In this document: in pieces, positions 52,079-61,000 of the stretch | Position numbering within the stretch: the first letter of the stretch is position 1 | How the letters are laid out: every line of letters begins with the position of its first letter | Source of the DNA: Pontitalea aquivivens | GTDB lineage: Bacteria; Pseudomonadota; Alphaproteobacteria; Rhodobacterales; Rhodobacteraceae | Direction: 5' to 3' | NCBI RefSeq assembly: GCF_046507575.1 | Contig: NZ_JBKFEY010000002.1 | Location: 248,001 to 312,000 of the forward strand | Length of the DNA stretch: 64,000 nt | Made by a program: the position numbers and the translations under genes | Notes under the pieces: model-generated | The model's database searches: none | Told to the model about the DNA's origin: nothing | What the model saw: only the letters and a program-made list of their open reading frames with translations

Positions 52079-52441
52079 TCATCCCCCTGCGTGCAGCTTG
52101 CACAGGCATTCGACGGGTTCTGTCTGGTCGCGCTGGACGGTTGCGCCCGGGGCCAGCCTGTCGATGGCGCGGGCCAGGTCGATATCCAGCTGGCTTAGCC
52201 CGTCGCAGTGATGTGTCGTCAGGATGATGTCGACCACGTTGTAGACATTGGTCCATTCCGGGTGGTGGCCCATTTTCTCGGCCACCAGCGCGGCGCGCGA
52301 CATGAAGCCCCAGGCTTCCGAGAAATTCCCGAACTTCAGGATCTTGCGGATCGCATCGCGGTCGGGCACGGCGCCCCATCCGGTGTTGCCCAGATCGGGC
52401 AGCAGGCGCAGGCGGTCGGCTTTGCTCAGGCGTTGGGTCAT
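52079..52441 (-). CDS. phhB: Pterin-4a-carbinolamine dehydratase
   Basis: 120 residues; dehydrates 4a-hydroxytetrahydrobiopterin, recycling the cofactor of aromatic hydroxylases. Family core: FSEAWGFMSRAALVAEKMGHHPEW (two His, then Pro-Glu-Trp), then NVVDIILTTHHCDGLSQLDIDLARAID with the third His. The C-terminal 25 residues, including a Cys pair in VECLCK, are longer than usual. No phenylalanine hydroxylase is near. Confidence 0.92.
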   Translation of the reverse strand: MTQRLSKADRLRLLPDLGNTGWGAVPDRDAIRKILKFGNFSEAWGFMSRAALVAEKMGHHPEWTNVYNVVDIILTTHHCDGLSQLDIDLARAIDRLAPGATVQRDQTEPVECLCKLHAGG

Positions 52442-52506
52442 GGCAGTCGCTCCTTGGCTTGCGTGTGACGATAGCGCGCGGGCGGCCCGCGGAAAGGGCG
52501 GGGCGG

Positions 52507-53676
52507 TCAGTCGGCGGTGCCGGACCGGAACGGGCCATAGGCGGTAAGGATCTCGATATCCTCGGTCACGGCGGCGCGTTCGGCGCGCAGGTAATCGGCA
52601 ATAGCGGCGCGCAGGCCCGGGTGTGCAATCCAGTGGGCGGAATGAATCGGGCCTGGCAGATAGCCGCGCGCCAGCTTGTGTTCACCCTGTGCCCCCGCCT
52701 CGACCCGCGACAGTCCCTGCGCGATGGCCCAGTCGATCGCCTGATGATAGCACAGTTCGAAATGCAGGAAGGGGTGATCCTCGATGCAGCCCCAATAGCG
52801 GCCGAACAGCGCGTCCCGCCCGATCAGGTTCAGTGCGCCCGCCACCGGCCTGCCGCCCCGTTCCGCCAGCACCAGAACCACATCGTCGCGCATGGCATGC
52901 AGGGCGTCGAAAAAACCGCGCGTCAGATAGGGGCGGCCCCATTTGCGGCTGCCGGTGTCCTGATAAAAGGCCCAGAAAGCATCCCAGTGGCGGGGCTGGA
53001 TGTCATCCCCGGTCAGGGCGCGGATCGTGCCGCCAAAGCCTTGCGCGCGTTCACGTTCCTTGCGCAGCGCCTTGCGCTTGCGCGATGACAGCTCCGCCAG
53101 AAAATCATCATAGCTGGCATAGCCGCGGTTGACCCAGTGGAACTGTTGCGTGCGGCGCGCCAGATAGCCCGCGGTTTCGGCATCCGTCACCTCATCGGCC
53201 GTGCAGAAGGTGACATGCACCGAAGACAGCCCCGCGTCTTGCGCAATCCGTTCCATCCCATGCAACAGCGCCGCGCGGCCCTGCGCCTCATGCCCCGGAC
53301 GGGTCAGCAGGCGCCGCCCGGTGACCGGGGTGAAGGGTACGGCACATTGCAGCTTGGGGTAATAACGTCCCCCCGCACGTTCATAGGCATCGGCCCAGCC
53401 ATGATCGAAGATATATTCCCCCTGGCTGTGGGATTTCACATAGACCGGCGCCACGGCGATCACCTGGCCCTGCAGGCGCGCCACGATCGGGCGCGCCTGC
53501 CAGCCGGTCCCCGCCCCGACCGAGCCCGAGCTTTCCAGCGCGCTCAGGAACCGATGCGTCGTGAACGGGTCGATGGCTCGGCCTGTCGCCGCCTCGGGGC
53601 AGGCGCAGGCGTCCCAATCCTGTGGCGCGATCGCCGCCACGCCGGAATGGACCGTGATTTCGATGCTCTCGCTCAT
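52507..53676 (-). CDS. FemAB-like/DUF482 GNAT-fold acyltransferase
   Basis: 389 residues. Blocks YIFDHGWADAYERAGGRYYPKLQCAVPFTPVTGRRLL (in parts), HWVNRGYASYDDFLAELSSRKRKALRKERERA and FYQDTGSRKWGRPYLTRGFF are characteristic of the DUF482 (peptidoglycan biosynthesis-like) group of tandem GNAT folds. The donor and acceptor are unknown. Cytosolic; no signal. Separate from phhB by about 65 nt on the same strand. Confidence 0.85.
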   Translation of the reverse strand: MSESIEITVHSGVAAIAPQDWDACACPEAATGRAIDPFTTHRFLSALESSGSVGAGTGWQARPIVARLQGQVIAVAPVYVKSHSQGEYIFDHGWADAYERAGGRYYPKLQCAVPFTPVTGRRLLTRPGHEAQGRAALLHGMERIAQDAGLSSVHVTFCTADEVTDAETAGYLARRTQQFHWVNRGYASYDDFLAELSSRKRKALRKERERAQGFGGTIRALTGDDIQPRHWDAFWAFYQDTGSRKWGRPYLTRGFFDALHAMRDDVVLVLAERGGRPVAGALNLIGRDALFGRYWGCIEDHPFLHFELCYHQAIDWAIAQGLSRVEAGAQGEHKLARGYLPGPIHSAHWIAHPGLRAAIADYLRAERAAVTEDIEILTAYGPFRSGTAD

Positions 53677-53721
53677 GCTGGCCCCCGTTCGCCCGCAAAC
53701 ATGGCGCGCCGCTGGGCGCGG

Positions 53722-54489
53722 TCAAGCGGGCAAGGGGGAAAGATACCCCTCAAAGGTCACGTTATCCGCGATCCGGCGTGCTTCGGCCTCGGCCTCGGGG
53801 GATCTGACCGTCCAGCACAGCACCGCCGCACCCCGCGCCTTCAACGCCGCCACCCGGGGGTGGCCCAGATCCGATACCTCATGCGAGATGAAACAGGCCC
53901 CGACCCGGTCATAATCCGGGATCTCGCGCAGCCGGTCGCGCGTGCCCGCCGCGATCAGCCCCCAATCCTCGGCGCGATAGGCCGAGGTGGTCAGCCCCAC
54001 CGCCACCCCCGGCGCCGCCTGATGGAGGGCCGCCACCGCATGCGGGTTGAACGACATCACCGCAACCGGCCCGCCATAGCCGGCCAGTGTCTCTGCCACC
54101 GCCTGTTCCAGCGGGCCAACCCCGGGGCCAAGGCCGCCATCCTGATCCTTGATCTCGATCAGCAGGGGCACCCGGCCCGCCACGATCGCCAGCACCTCGG
54201 CCAGTGTCGGGATACCGTCTCCCCCCCCAAGCAACCGCAGCGTCGCCAGCTTGCGCGCGCTCAGCCCCCGAATGCGTCCGGGGACCCCGGTCAGGCGCCG
54301 CAGGTCATAGTCGTGAAACACCATTGGCACCCCGTCTTCCGACGGCTGGATGTCGATCTCGATCGCATAGCCCGCCGCCACGGCGGCGCGCACGGCGGCG
54401 CGGCTGTTTTCCGGCCGACCGGCGGCGCGGTCATGCAACGCGCGATGCGCGATCGGCAGGCGCAGGAAACCCGGGTGCAGGGTCATCAT
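53722..54489 (-). CDS. Glycerophosphodiester phosphodiesterase
   Basis: 255 residues of the GDPD TIM barrel: IAHRALHDRAAGRPENSRAA (catalytic His/Arg, ENS), YAIEIDIQPSEDGVPMVFHDYDLRRLTG (metal Glu/Asp and catalytic His), then LIEIKDQ. It hydrolyses glycerophosphodiesters to glycerol-3-phosphate and an alcohol. No signal peptide, so cytosolic. ATG overlaps the ridA-type stop (ATGA). Confidence 0.92.
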   Translation of the reverse strand: MMTLHPGFLRLPIAHRALHDRAAGRPENSRAAVRAAVAAGYAIEIDIQPSEDGVPMVFHDYDLRRLTGVPGRIRGLSARKLATLRLLGGGDGIPTLAEVLAIVAGRVPLLIEIKDQDGGLGPGVGPLEQAVAETLAGYGGPVAVMSFNPHAVAALHQAAPGVAVGLTTSAYRAEDWGLIAAGTRDRLREIPDYDRVGACFISHEVSDLGHPRVAALKARGAAVLCWTVRSPEAEAEARRIADNVTFEGYLSPLPA

Positions 54490-54944
54490 TCGACCTCGAA
54501 AATCGCCTCGACCTCAACCGCAACCCCGCGCGGCAGACTGGCGGCGGACACGGCGGATCGCGCATGCCGTCCCGCCTCGCCGAAGACCTCGACCATCAGG
54601 TCGGAACAGCCGTTCACCACCTCGGGCTGATCGGTGAAGCCGGGCGTCGAATTGACAAAGCCCACCAGCTTCACAACCCGCTTGATCCGGTCCAGATCGC
54701 CAAGCGCCGCCTTGGCCTGCGCAATCAGTGCCAGCCCGCAGGACCGTGCGGCCAGCGCGCCCGCCTCCCGGTCCAGATCCGCGCCCAGCTTGCCTGTGAT
54801 CAGCCCCTCGGCCCCGGCCGAGATCTGGCCCGATACGAACAACTGATCGCCCGTACGCACAAAGGGCACATAATTGGCCGCCGGCATCGGCGCCGCCGGA
54901 AGTTCAATCCCCAGTTCCGCCAGACGTGCCTCGATCTTCGCCAT
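54486..54944 (-). CDS. RidA/YjgF-family protein
   Basis: 152 residues of the Rid superfamily, LISVSGQ-like region as LFVSGQISAG (about 35-44) and late strand VGFVNSTPGF. The catalytic Arg of true RidA (near CKATV-x-VR) is not evident in the final RGVAVEVEAIFEVE, which resembles the atypical Rid groups. Classical RidA removes reactive enamines/imines from PLP enzymes; here the function is less certain. Start 54944 with GGGAATC upstream; coupled to the phosphodiesterase. Confidence 0.82.
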   Translation of the reverse strand: MAKIEARLAELGIELPAAPMPAANYVPFVRTGDQLFVSGQISAGAEGLITGKLGADLDREAGALAARSCGLALIAQAKAALGDLDRIKRVVKLVGFVNSTPGFTDQPEVVNGCSDLMVEVFGEAGRHARSAVSAASLPRGVAVEVEAIFEVE

Positions 54945-55002
54945 GATTCCCTCCGTTGGTTGCGGGCGCAGGCTAGGGTGCCGTCCGCGCGCCCTCAAGC
55001 CC

Positions 55003-55067
55003 TCTTCGGCTTTGTCGAAATATCCCGGGGGTAAGCGGCCATCGGCCGCAAGGGGGCAGCGCCCCCT
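55003..55067 (-). repeat. Intergenic hairpin repeat, copy D (likely smc terminator)
   Basis: On the minus strand, 4 nt after the smc stop, GGGGGC (55066-55061, read as the first arm) pairs with GCCCCC (55057-55052), followed by a second hairpin GCGGCC/GGCCGC (55049-55035), then CCCCCGGGATATTTCG and ACAAAGCCGAAGA. Its tail matches copy E rather than A/B. Confidence 0.65.
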
Positions 55068-55070
55068 TTG

Positions 55071-58000
55071 CTAGGCCACCAGCTGTTCCGCCCGCTTGAG
55101 GTCGACCGAAACCAGCTGGCTGACCCCCTGCTCCTGCATCGTGACGCCGAACAGGCGGTCCATCCGGCTCATGGTCACGGCATGGTGGGTGATGATCAGG
55201 AACCGCGTATCGGTGCGGCGGGTCATTTCGTCCAGCAGGTCGCAAAAGCGGGTGACATTGGCATCATCCAGCGGCGCGTCAACCTCATCCAGCACGCAGA
55301 TCGGTGCGGGGTTGGCCAGGAAGACGGCAAAGATCAGCGCCATCGCCGTCAGCGTCTGTTCGCCGCCCGACAAAAGGCTCAGCGTCGACAGCTTCTTGCC
55401 TGGCGGCTGGCACATGATTTCCAGCCCCGCCTCCAGCGGATCGTCGCTTTCCACCAGCACCAGGTTCGCATCGCCCCCGCCGAACAGATGCGTGAACAGC
55501 ATGCGGAAGCTTTCGTTCACCTGTTCAAAGGCGGTCAGCAGGCGTTCGCGGCCCTCGCGGTTCAGGCCCGCGATGCCCGCGCGCAGCTTACGGATCGCCT
55601 CTTCCAGATCGGCCTTTTCCTTGACCAGCGTGTCATGTTCGGCCTGAACCTCTTTCGCGTCCTCCTCGGCGCGCAGGTTGACGGCGCCAAGGGCTTCGCG
55701 CTGGCGTTTCAGGCGGGCGACCTCGATCTCCAGCTCTTCGGATGCGGGCATGGCGTCGGGGTCGGCCTCCAGCGTCGCCAGAAGCGCGGTCGGGTCAAGC
55801 CCGGTCTCTTCGCGGATGCGTTCGGCGGCATAGGCCACGGTTTCGCGCGCCGCCTCAACCCGGGCTTCGGCCCGGGCGCGGGCCTCGCGGGCCTCACCGG
55901 CCAGGCGCTCGGCATCGCGTTCGGCCATCTGTGCCTCGCGCAGTGCCGCTTCGGCTGCGGCCAGCGCATCGGCGGCGCGCGCGCGCCGGTCTTCGGCGGC
56001 CTCGATCGCTTCGGTCAGTTCCTCGCGCTTGGCGGCCAGTTCGGCCGGGGCCTCGGCCGCCTCGTGCAGTTCGGCCTCAGTCTCGCTCCGGCGCTGCGCC
56101 AGTTCGGCGGACCGTTTCTCGGCGGTTTCCAGACGGTGCCGCCACCCCGAGATTTCCTTGGTGATTTCCTGCCGGCGCTTCAGCCGCGCCTCGCCCTCGC
56201 GGCGGATTTCGTCATGGGCGGACCGGCGGGTCATCATCGTCATCCGCGCCGCTTCGACCGCCATCTTGACCGCGTCGACATCGGCGCGCGCCGCTGCAAG
56301 ATCGGGCAGGGCGGTCAGCGCGCTTTCCGCCTCGCGCAGCGCCATACGCGCGGTCGAGGCCTCTTCCTCATGGCGCGCCACGGCCAGACGTGCGCTTTCC
56401 AGCTTGCTGCCCGCGATCGAGCGATCCGCCTCGGCACGCGATAGCGCGCGGCCCGCTTCGGCCAGCCGCCGGTCCGCCTCGCGCCGGGCGTCGCGGGCGC
56501 GGGCGTCGGCGGCGCCGGCCCCGGCCAGCTGACGGGTCAGCATCTCATGCGCCTGCCGCGCGCCCTCGGCCCGGGCGGCGACCTCTTCCAGATCGCGTTT
56601 CAACTCGACCAGACGGTTCAGCTGCTGCAGCCGCAGCGCCGCGGCCGAGGGCGCATCTTCCGCACCCGACCGGAACCCGTCCCAGCGCCACAGATCGCCC
56701 GCAGGCGACACCAGCCGCTGGCCGGGGCGCAGCGCCGCCTGCAAACGCATGCCTTCCGCGCGGTCGGCCACCAGCCCGATCTGCCCGATGCGGCGGGCCA
56801 GCACCGCGGGCACGGTGACATGCGCCGACAGCGGCGCCACGCCTTCGGGCAGGGACTGGGGCGCATCATAATCGGGCAGAACACCCCAGCCGGATGTCGC
56901 GGTCCGATCCACCTCGGGCGCGCGCAGATCATCGGCCAGCGCCGCCCCCAGCGCCGCCTCAAAGCCCTTGTCGACCCGGACCCGGTCCAGCAATTGCTTG
57001 CCCGTCGCGGCCTCGCGTTCGACCAGACGCGCCAGCGCCGCGACCTCGGCGCGCAGGGCGCCGGCCTCGCCCTCGGCTTCGGACCGGGCGGCCCGGGCGA
57101 CGGATTCGCGGCCCTGAATTTCGGCGCGGGCCTCTTCGGCGGCGGCCAGTGCCTCTTCGGCGGCCTCGGCGCTGTCCTGTGCCTCGGCCTGTGCGGCTTC
57201 GGCGGTGGCGTGATCGGCATCCGCGCGTTCAAGCGCCGCCTGCGCGGCGGTGGCGGCCTGGGCGGCGCGGGCGGCGTCGGTTTCTGATTTCTCGGCCGTG
57301 GCGCGGTTGTCGGCCACCAGGCGTTGCGCCGACTGGTGGCGCGCCGCCAGCCGGGCGACATCTTCGGTCATCTCGGACAGCTGTGCTTCGCGGTCCTGCA
57401 GCACGCCCGCCGCCTCGGATGAGGCATCGGCGGCGGCGGTCAGGCGGGTCTCGTGCCCGTCGCTGGCCTTGGCGATCTGGGCCTGTTCCCATTCCAGCTG
57501 CGTGATTGTTTCGCCCGCATCGCGGTTCAGCCCCGCCTCGCGATCCATGTCGCGGTCCAGCTGGGCGATGCGCGCGGTCAGGGTTTCGATCATGGCGCGG
57601 GCGCGGTTTTCCTGATCGGTCAGGGCATCGCGCTGCACGGTCAGGCGCTGCAGGATGGCACCCGCGATTGCCTCTTCCTCGCGCAGGGGGGGCAGGGCGT
57701 CTTCGCGCGCGGCGCGGTCCCTGGCGGCGGCGCGGGCGGCCTGTTCGGCCTGACCCGCCGCACGCATCCGGTCGGCCAGGCCAGATTCCGCCTCGGCCCG
57801 GGCCAGATCGGCCTCGCGCCAGCGGCGATACAGCAGGCTGCCTTCGGCCCGGCGCAGATCGGCGCCGATCTCGCGGTAGCGGGCGGCCTGCCGGGCCTGG
57901 CGCGCCAGCGTGGCCAGCTGCGCGGCCAGCTGTTCGACCACATCATCGACGCGCAACAGGTTCTGTTCGGCGCCGTTCAGCTTCAGTTCCGCCTCATGCC

Positions 58001-58529
58001 GGCGCTGATACAGCCCCGAGATCCCGGCGGCTTCCTCAAGGATGCGGCGGCGGGCCTTGGGCTTGGCGTTGATCAGTTCGGCGATCTGGCCCTGGCGGAC
58101 CAGCGCGGGCGAATGCGCCCCGGTCGAGGCATCGGCGAACAGCATCTGCACGTCGCGGGCGCGCACATCCCTGGTGTTGACCTTGTAGGCCGACCCCGCA
58201 TCGCGCGTGATCCGGCGCACGATTTCCAGCACGTCGGAATCGTTGAAGCCCGAGGGCGCCAGCCGTTCGGTATTGTCGATCGACAGCGAGACTTCGGCAA
58301 AGTTGCGCGCGGTGCGGGTGGCGGCGCCGGCGAAGATCACATCTTCCATCCCCTCGCCGCGCATCGCGGTGGGGCGGTTTTCGCCCATGACCCAGCGCAA
58401 CGCCTCAAGCAGGTTGGACTTGCCACAGCCATTGGGGCCGACCACGCCGGTCAGCCCGTCGTGGATCACCAGATCGGTGGGGTCCACGAAGCTTTTGAAA
58501 CCGTTGAGGCGAAGCCGGGTGAAGCGCAA
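55071..58529 (-). CDS. smc: Chromosome segregation protein SMC
   Basis: 1152-residue condensin ATPase that compacts and segregates DNA with ScpA/ScpB. Walker A is GVVGPNGCGKSNLLEAL (about 29-45); long coiled coils (about 160-490 and 640-960) flank a hinge near 495-635; the C-terminal head has LSGGEQTLTAMALIFAVF and Walker B CVLDEVDAPLDDANV. The start is probably TTG at 58529, giving LRFTRLRLNGFKSF, the usual SMC N-terminus, with AAAGG upstream; ATG at 58592 would add an unrelated 21 residues. scpA/scpB are not in the window. Confidence 0.96.
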   Translation of the reverse strand: MRFTRLRLNGFKSFVDPTDLVIHDGLTGVVGPNGCGKSNLLEALRWVMGENRPTAMRGEGMEDVIFAGAATRTARNFAEVSLSIDNTERLAPSGFNDSDVLEIVRRITRDAGSAYKVNTRDVRARDVQMLFADASTGAHSPALVRQGQIAELINAKPKARRRILEEAAGISGLYQRRHEAELKLNGAEQNLLRVDDVVEQLAAQLATLARQARQAARYREIGADLRRAEGSLLYRRWREADLARAEAESGLADRMRAAGQAEQAARAAARDRAAREDALPPLREEEAIAGAILQRLTVQRDALTDQENRARAMIETLTARIAQLDRDMDREAGLNRDAGETITQLEWEQAQIAKASDGHETRLTAAADASSEAAGVLQDREAQLSEMTEDVARLAARHQSAQRLVADNRATAEKSETDAARAAQAATAAQAALERADADHATAEAAQAEAQDSAEAAEEALAAAEEARAEIQGRESVARAARSEAEGEAGALRAEVAALARLVEREAATGKQLLDRVRVDKGFEAALGAALADDLRAPEVDRTATSGWGVLPDYDAPQSLPEGVAPLSAHVTVPAVLARRIGQIGLVADRAEGMRLQAALRPGQRLVSPAGDLWRWDGFRSGAEDAPSAAALRLQQLNRLVELKRDLEEVAARAEGARQAHEMLTRQLAGAGAADARARDARREADRRLAEAGRALSRAEADRSIAGSKLESARLAVARHEEEASTARMALREAESALTALPDLAAARADVDAVKMAVEAARMTMMTRRSAHDEIRREGEARLKRRQEITKEISGWRHRLETAEKRSAELAQRRSETEAELHEAAEAPAELAAKREELTEAIEAAEDRRARAADALAAAEAALREAQMAERDAERLAGEAREARARAEARVEAARETVAYAAERIREETGLDPTALLATLEADPDAMPASEELEIEVARLKRQREALGAVNLRAEEDAKEVQAEHDTLVKEKADLEEAIRKLRAGIAGLNREGRERLLTAFEQVNESFRMLFTHLFGGGDANLVLVESDDPLEAGLEIMCQPPGKKLSTLSLLSGGEQTLTAMALIFAVFLANPAPICVLDEVDAPLDDANVTRFCDLLDEMTRRTDTRFLIITHHAVTMSRMDRLFGVTMQEQGVSQLVSVDLKRAEQLVA

Positions 58530-58659
58530 GACGAAGCCTTTCTGATTCCCGTGGGCGGGGGACAAGTGTCGCCGCATCGGGGCCCGAGTCAATCAGGTTC
58601 CCCATGATGTGGCGGCATCTTGCGCCTTATCCACAAGATATGCGTGGGTTGAGGCGATC

Positions 58660-58736
58660 GGGGGGCTGTCTGCCCCCCGGCCCGGCCCTGGCGGGCCGCG
58701 CCCCCCCCCCCGAGGATATTTGGACAAAGCCGAAGA
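58660..58736 (+). repeat. Intergenic hairpin repeat, copy E, with 11-C run
   Basis: A 7-bp stem (58660-58666 with 58672-58678, GGGGGGC/GCCCCCC), a second GC-rich hairpin (GGCCCGGCCCTGGCGGGCC region), an uninterrupted run of 11 C (58701-58711), then GAGGATATTTGG and ACAAAGCCGAAGATCA. Lies in the 275-bp gap between divergent smc and the LrgA-like gene; the rest of that gap holds no ORF I can support. Confidence 0.6.
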
Positions 58737-58804
58737 TCAGGGATCGGTGCTGGCGCGGGGGATTTGCGCGGGCTAGGCTGAACCTGTTCATGGGGGAGGA
58801 TGCG

Positions 58805-59161
58805 ATGATCCCGGCGCTGGCCACGATCCTGATGTTTCAGCTTGCGGGTGAGGTGATCGCGCGCGCCCTGGATTTGCCCTTGCCGGGGCCGGTGCTTGGG
58901 ATGATCGGTCTGGTCGCGGCCTTCCTGCTGGCGCCCAGGCTGGCCGAGGTGGTGCGGCCCACGGCGCAGGGGCTTCTGGCGCATCTGTCGTTGTTGTTCG
59001 TGCCGGCAGGCGTCGGCGTGGTGGCACATTTCGGGGTGCTTTCCGAACAGGGCCCGGCGATCGCGGTGGCGCTGGTCGGATCGACTGTTCTGGCGATTGC
59101 GGTGGGCGCGCTGGTCTTTGCCGGCGTGGCACGGATCATCGGGAGCCGGGACGATGGCTGA
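58805..59161 (+). CDS. CidA/LrgA-family holin-like membrane protein
   Basis: 118 residues with four hydrophobic segments and the family pattern FQLAGEVIARALDLPLPGPVLGMIGL near the N-terminus, then LSLLFVPAGVGVVAHF. With LrgB it forms the LrgAB-type pair linked to control of murein hydrolases or to export of small carboxylates such as pyruvate or glycolate. GGGGGAGG precedes ATG 58805; the longer frame to 58604 is rejected. Overlaps LrgB by 8 nt. Confidence 0.9.
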   Translation: MIPALATILMFQLAGEVIARALDLPLPGPVLGMIGLVAAFLLAPRLAEVVRPTAQGLLAHLSLLFVPAGVGVVAHFGVLSEQGPAIAVALVGSTVLAIAVGALVFAGVARIIGSRDDG

Positions 59162-59870
59162 TGCGGCGCTGATCTGGTCCTATCTGTCGCGCGAGCCGTT
59201 GTTGTGGCTGACGGCGACCCTGCTGGCCTATTGGGCGGGGGATGCGGCGTTCCGCGTCTCGGGGCGGAAACCCCATGTCAATCCGGTGCTGGTGGCGGTG
59301 ATCGTGCTGGCGGCGGTGCTGTGGCTGACCGGTACGGACTATTCCGCCTATTTCGAGGGGGCGCAGTTCGTGCATTTCATGCTGGGCCCGGCGACAGTGG
59401 CGCTGGCGGTGCCGTTGCATGCCAACCTGTCCCGGGTGCGGCGGGCGGCCTTGCCGATCCTGGCGGCGCTTGTGGCGGGGTCTGTCACCGCGGTGCTGAG
59501 CGCGCTTGGCATAGCCTGGGCGCTGGGGGCGGATGCGGGGGTGCTGGCATCGCTTGCGCCGAAATCGGCGACGGCCCCGGTGGCCATCGGCATATCCGAA
59601 GGCCTGGGCGGGGCGCCGACGTTGACGGCGGTGCTGGTGTTGCTGACGGGGATCATCGGGGCGGTGGTGGTGACGCCGCTGCTGAACGTGCTTGGGGTGC
59701 GCGACTGGCGGGCGCGCGGCTTTGCGGTTGGCGTGGCGGCCCATGGCATCGGCACCGCGCGGGCCTTTCAGGTCAATGAGACTGCGGGGGCCTTTGCTGG
59801 CATAGGCATGGGGCTGAACGCGGTTCTGACCGCCCTGATCGCGCCCGTTGTGCTGCGGCTGTTCGTTTAG
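59154..59870 (+). CDS. LrgB/CidB-family membrane protein
   Basis: 238 residues, about seven membrane segments. Family blocks: HVNPVLVAVIVLAAVLW, FMLGPATVALAVPLHANLSRVRR, LAPKSATAPVAIGISEGLGG and VAAHGIGTARAFQVNETAGAFAGIGMGLNA, which are nearly invariant in LrgB. Partner of the LrgA-like gene; the operon ends here, converging on the TRIC-like gene with a 4-nt overlap of stops. Confidence 0.94.
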   Translation: MADAALIWSYLSREPLLWLTATLLAYWAGDAAFRVSGRKPHVNPVLVAVIVLAAVLWLTGTDYSAYFEGAQFVHFMLGPATVALAVPLHANLSRVRRAALPILAALVAGSVTAVLSALGIAWALGADAGVLASLAPKSATAPVAIGISEGLGGAPTLTAVLVLLTGIIGAVVVTPLLNVLGVRDWRARGFAVGVAAHGIGTARAFQVNETAGAFAGIGMGLNAVLTALIAPVVLRLFV

Positions 59871-60511
59871 GTGCGGGGCGGGCGCGCCTTGTAGACCGGC
59901 AGGCGCCAGCCGAAGATCAGGCTGCCTGCGCGCAGCGCAAAAGTCACGCCGCCGCAGGCCAGCAGCGCGGGCGCCCCGGCCCAGCCCAGCGCCACCATGA
60001 CCAGCGCCGCCGCCGCCCCGCAGAAGGCACAGGTCAGGTAAAGTTCCCCCTGTTTCAGCACAAGTGGCACCTCATTGCAGACGACATCGCGCATCAGCCC
60101 GCCGAAGGACCCGGTGGCAATGCCCATGATCACCACGATGACCGGCCCGTGCCCCAGTGCCAGCGTCACGCCGACGCCTGCGGGCACGGCCACCGCCAGC
60201 GCGCAGGCGTCCAGCCACAGCAACGCGCGGTAGCGGCTTTCCAGAAAATGCGCGGTAAAGAACACCACAACCGCCGCCCCGGCGGCCAGCACGACAAAGC
60301 CCGGCGCGCCGACCCAGAATACCGGATCGCGCCCCAGCATCAGATCGCGCAAGGTGCCGCCGCCCACCGCCGTCAGCGCGGCCACGAAGACGAAGCCCAC
60401 CAGATCCAGCTGTTTGCGTGAGGCGACCAGCGCCCCGGTCAGTGCGAAAACCAGAACCGAGGCATAGTCCAGCGCGGTGACGACCGGCAGGTTCGCAAGC
60501 GCCCCGATCAT
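59867..60511 (-). CDS. TRIC-type (YadS/UPF0126) membrane channel protein
   Basis: 214 residues with two UPF0126 repeats: VFALTGALVASRKQLDLVGFVFVAALTAVGGGTLRDLMLG (split) and GIATGSFGGLMRDVVCNEVPLVL, seven membrane segments in all. Homologues are trimeric intracellular cation (TRIC)-like channels; some bacterial relatives are linked to glycine uptake. Start 60511 overlaps rnhA by 4 nt. Confidence 0.9.
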   Translation of the reverse strand: MIGALANLPVVTALDYASVLVFALTGALVASRKQLDLVGFVFVAALTAVGGGTLRDLMLGRDPVFWVGAPGFVVLAAGAAVVVFFTAHFLESRYRALLWLDACALAVAVPAGVGVTLALGHGPVIVVIMGIATGSFGGLMRDVVCNEVPLVLKQGELYLTCAFCGAAAALVMVALGWAGAPALLACGGVTFALRAGSLIFGWRLPVYKARPPRT

Positions 60512-60969
60512 TTCCCGCTGCCCTTGTAGGGGGCCATGCCGGTGCGGGCCAGTTCGTCGGCGCGTTCGTTTTCCGGGTGGCCGGCGTGGCCCTTGATCCA
60601 TTTCCAGGTGACCCTGTGGCGGCGCTGCGCCTCATCCAGGCGCTGCCACAGGTCGACGTTTTTCACCGGCTTGCGGTCGGCGGTTTTCCAGCCGTTCTTC
60701 TTCCAGCCGTGGATCCAGGCCGTCACGCCGTTCTTCACATAGGCCGAGTCGGTGGTGACGGTGATCGCCACATCGCGGCTTAGAACCTCAAGCGCATTGA
60801 TCGCGGCCAAAAGCTCCATCCGGTTGTTCGTCGTTTCGGGCTCGCCGCCGGAAAGTTCGCGTTCCTTGACGATGACGGTCCCGTCCAGGGCGCGGATCAG
60901 TACGCCCCAGCCGCCGGGGCCCGGATTGCCCGAACAGGCGCCGTCTGTCCATGCGAAGAATTCAGCCAA
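60508..60969 (-). CDS. rnhA: Ribonuclease HI
   Basis: 153 residues; degrades the RNA strand of RNA-DNA hybrids. Catalytic carboxylates: Asp in AWTDGACSGNPGPGGWG, Glu in NNRMELLAAI, Asp in TVTTDSAYVKNG and Asp in ENERADELAR. The basic handle WIHGWKKNGWKTADRKPVKN is present. The start is TTG (60969) with AGGTGA upstream; no in-frame ATG is nearer. First gene before the TRIC-like channel gene. Confidence 0.96.
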   Translation of the reverse strand: MAEFFAWTDGACSGNPGPGGWGVLIRALDGTVIVKERELSGGEPETTNNRMELLAAINALEVLSRDVAITVTTDSAYVKNGVTAWIHGWKKNGWKTADRKPVKNVDLWQRLDEAQRRHRVTWKWIKGHAGHPENERADELARTGMAPYKGSGK

Positions 60970-61000
60970 GGGTCACCTGTTCATCTGTCAAAAGGGGGCG

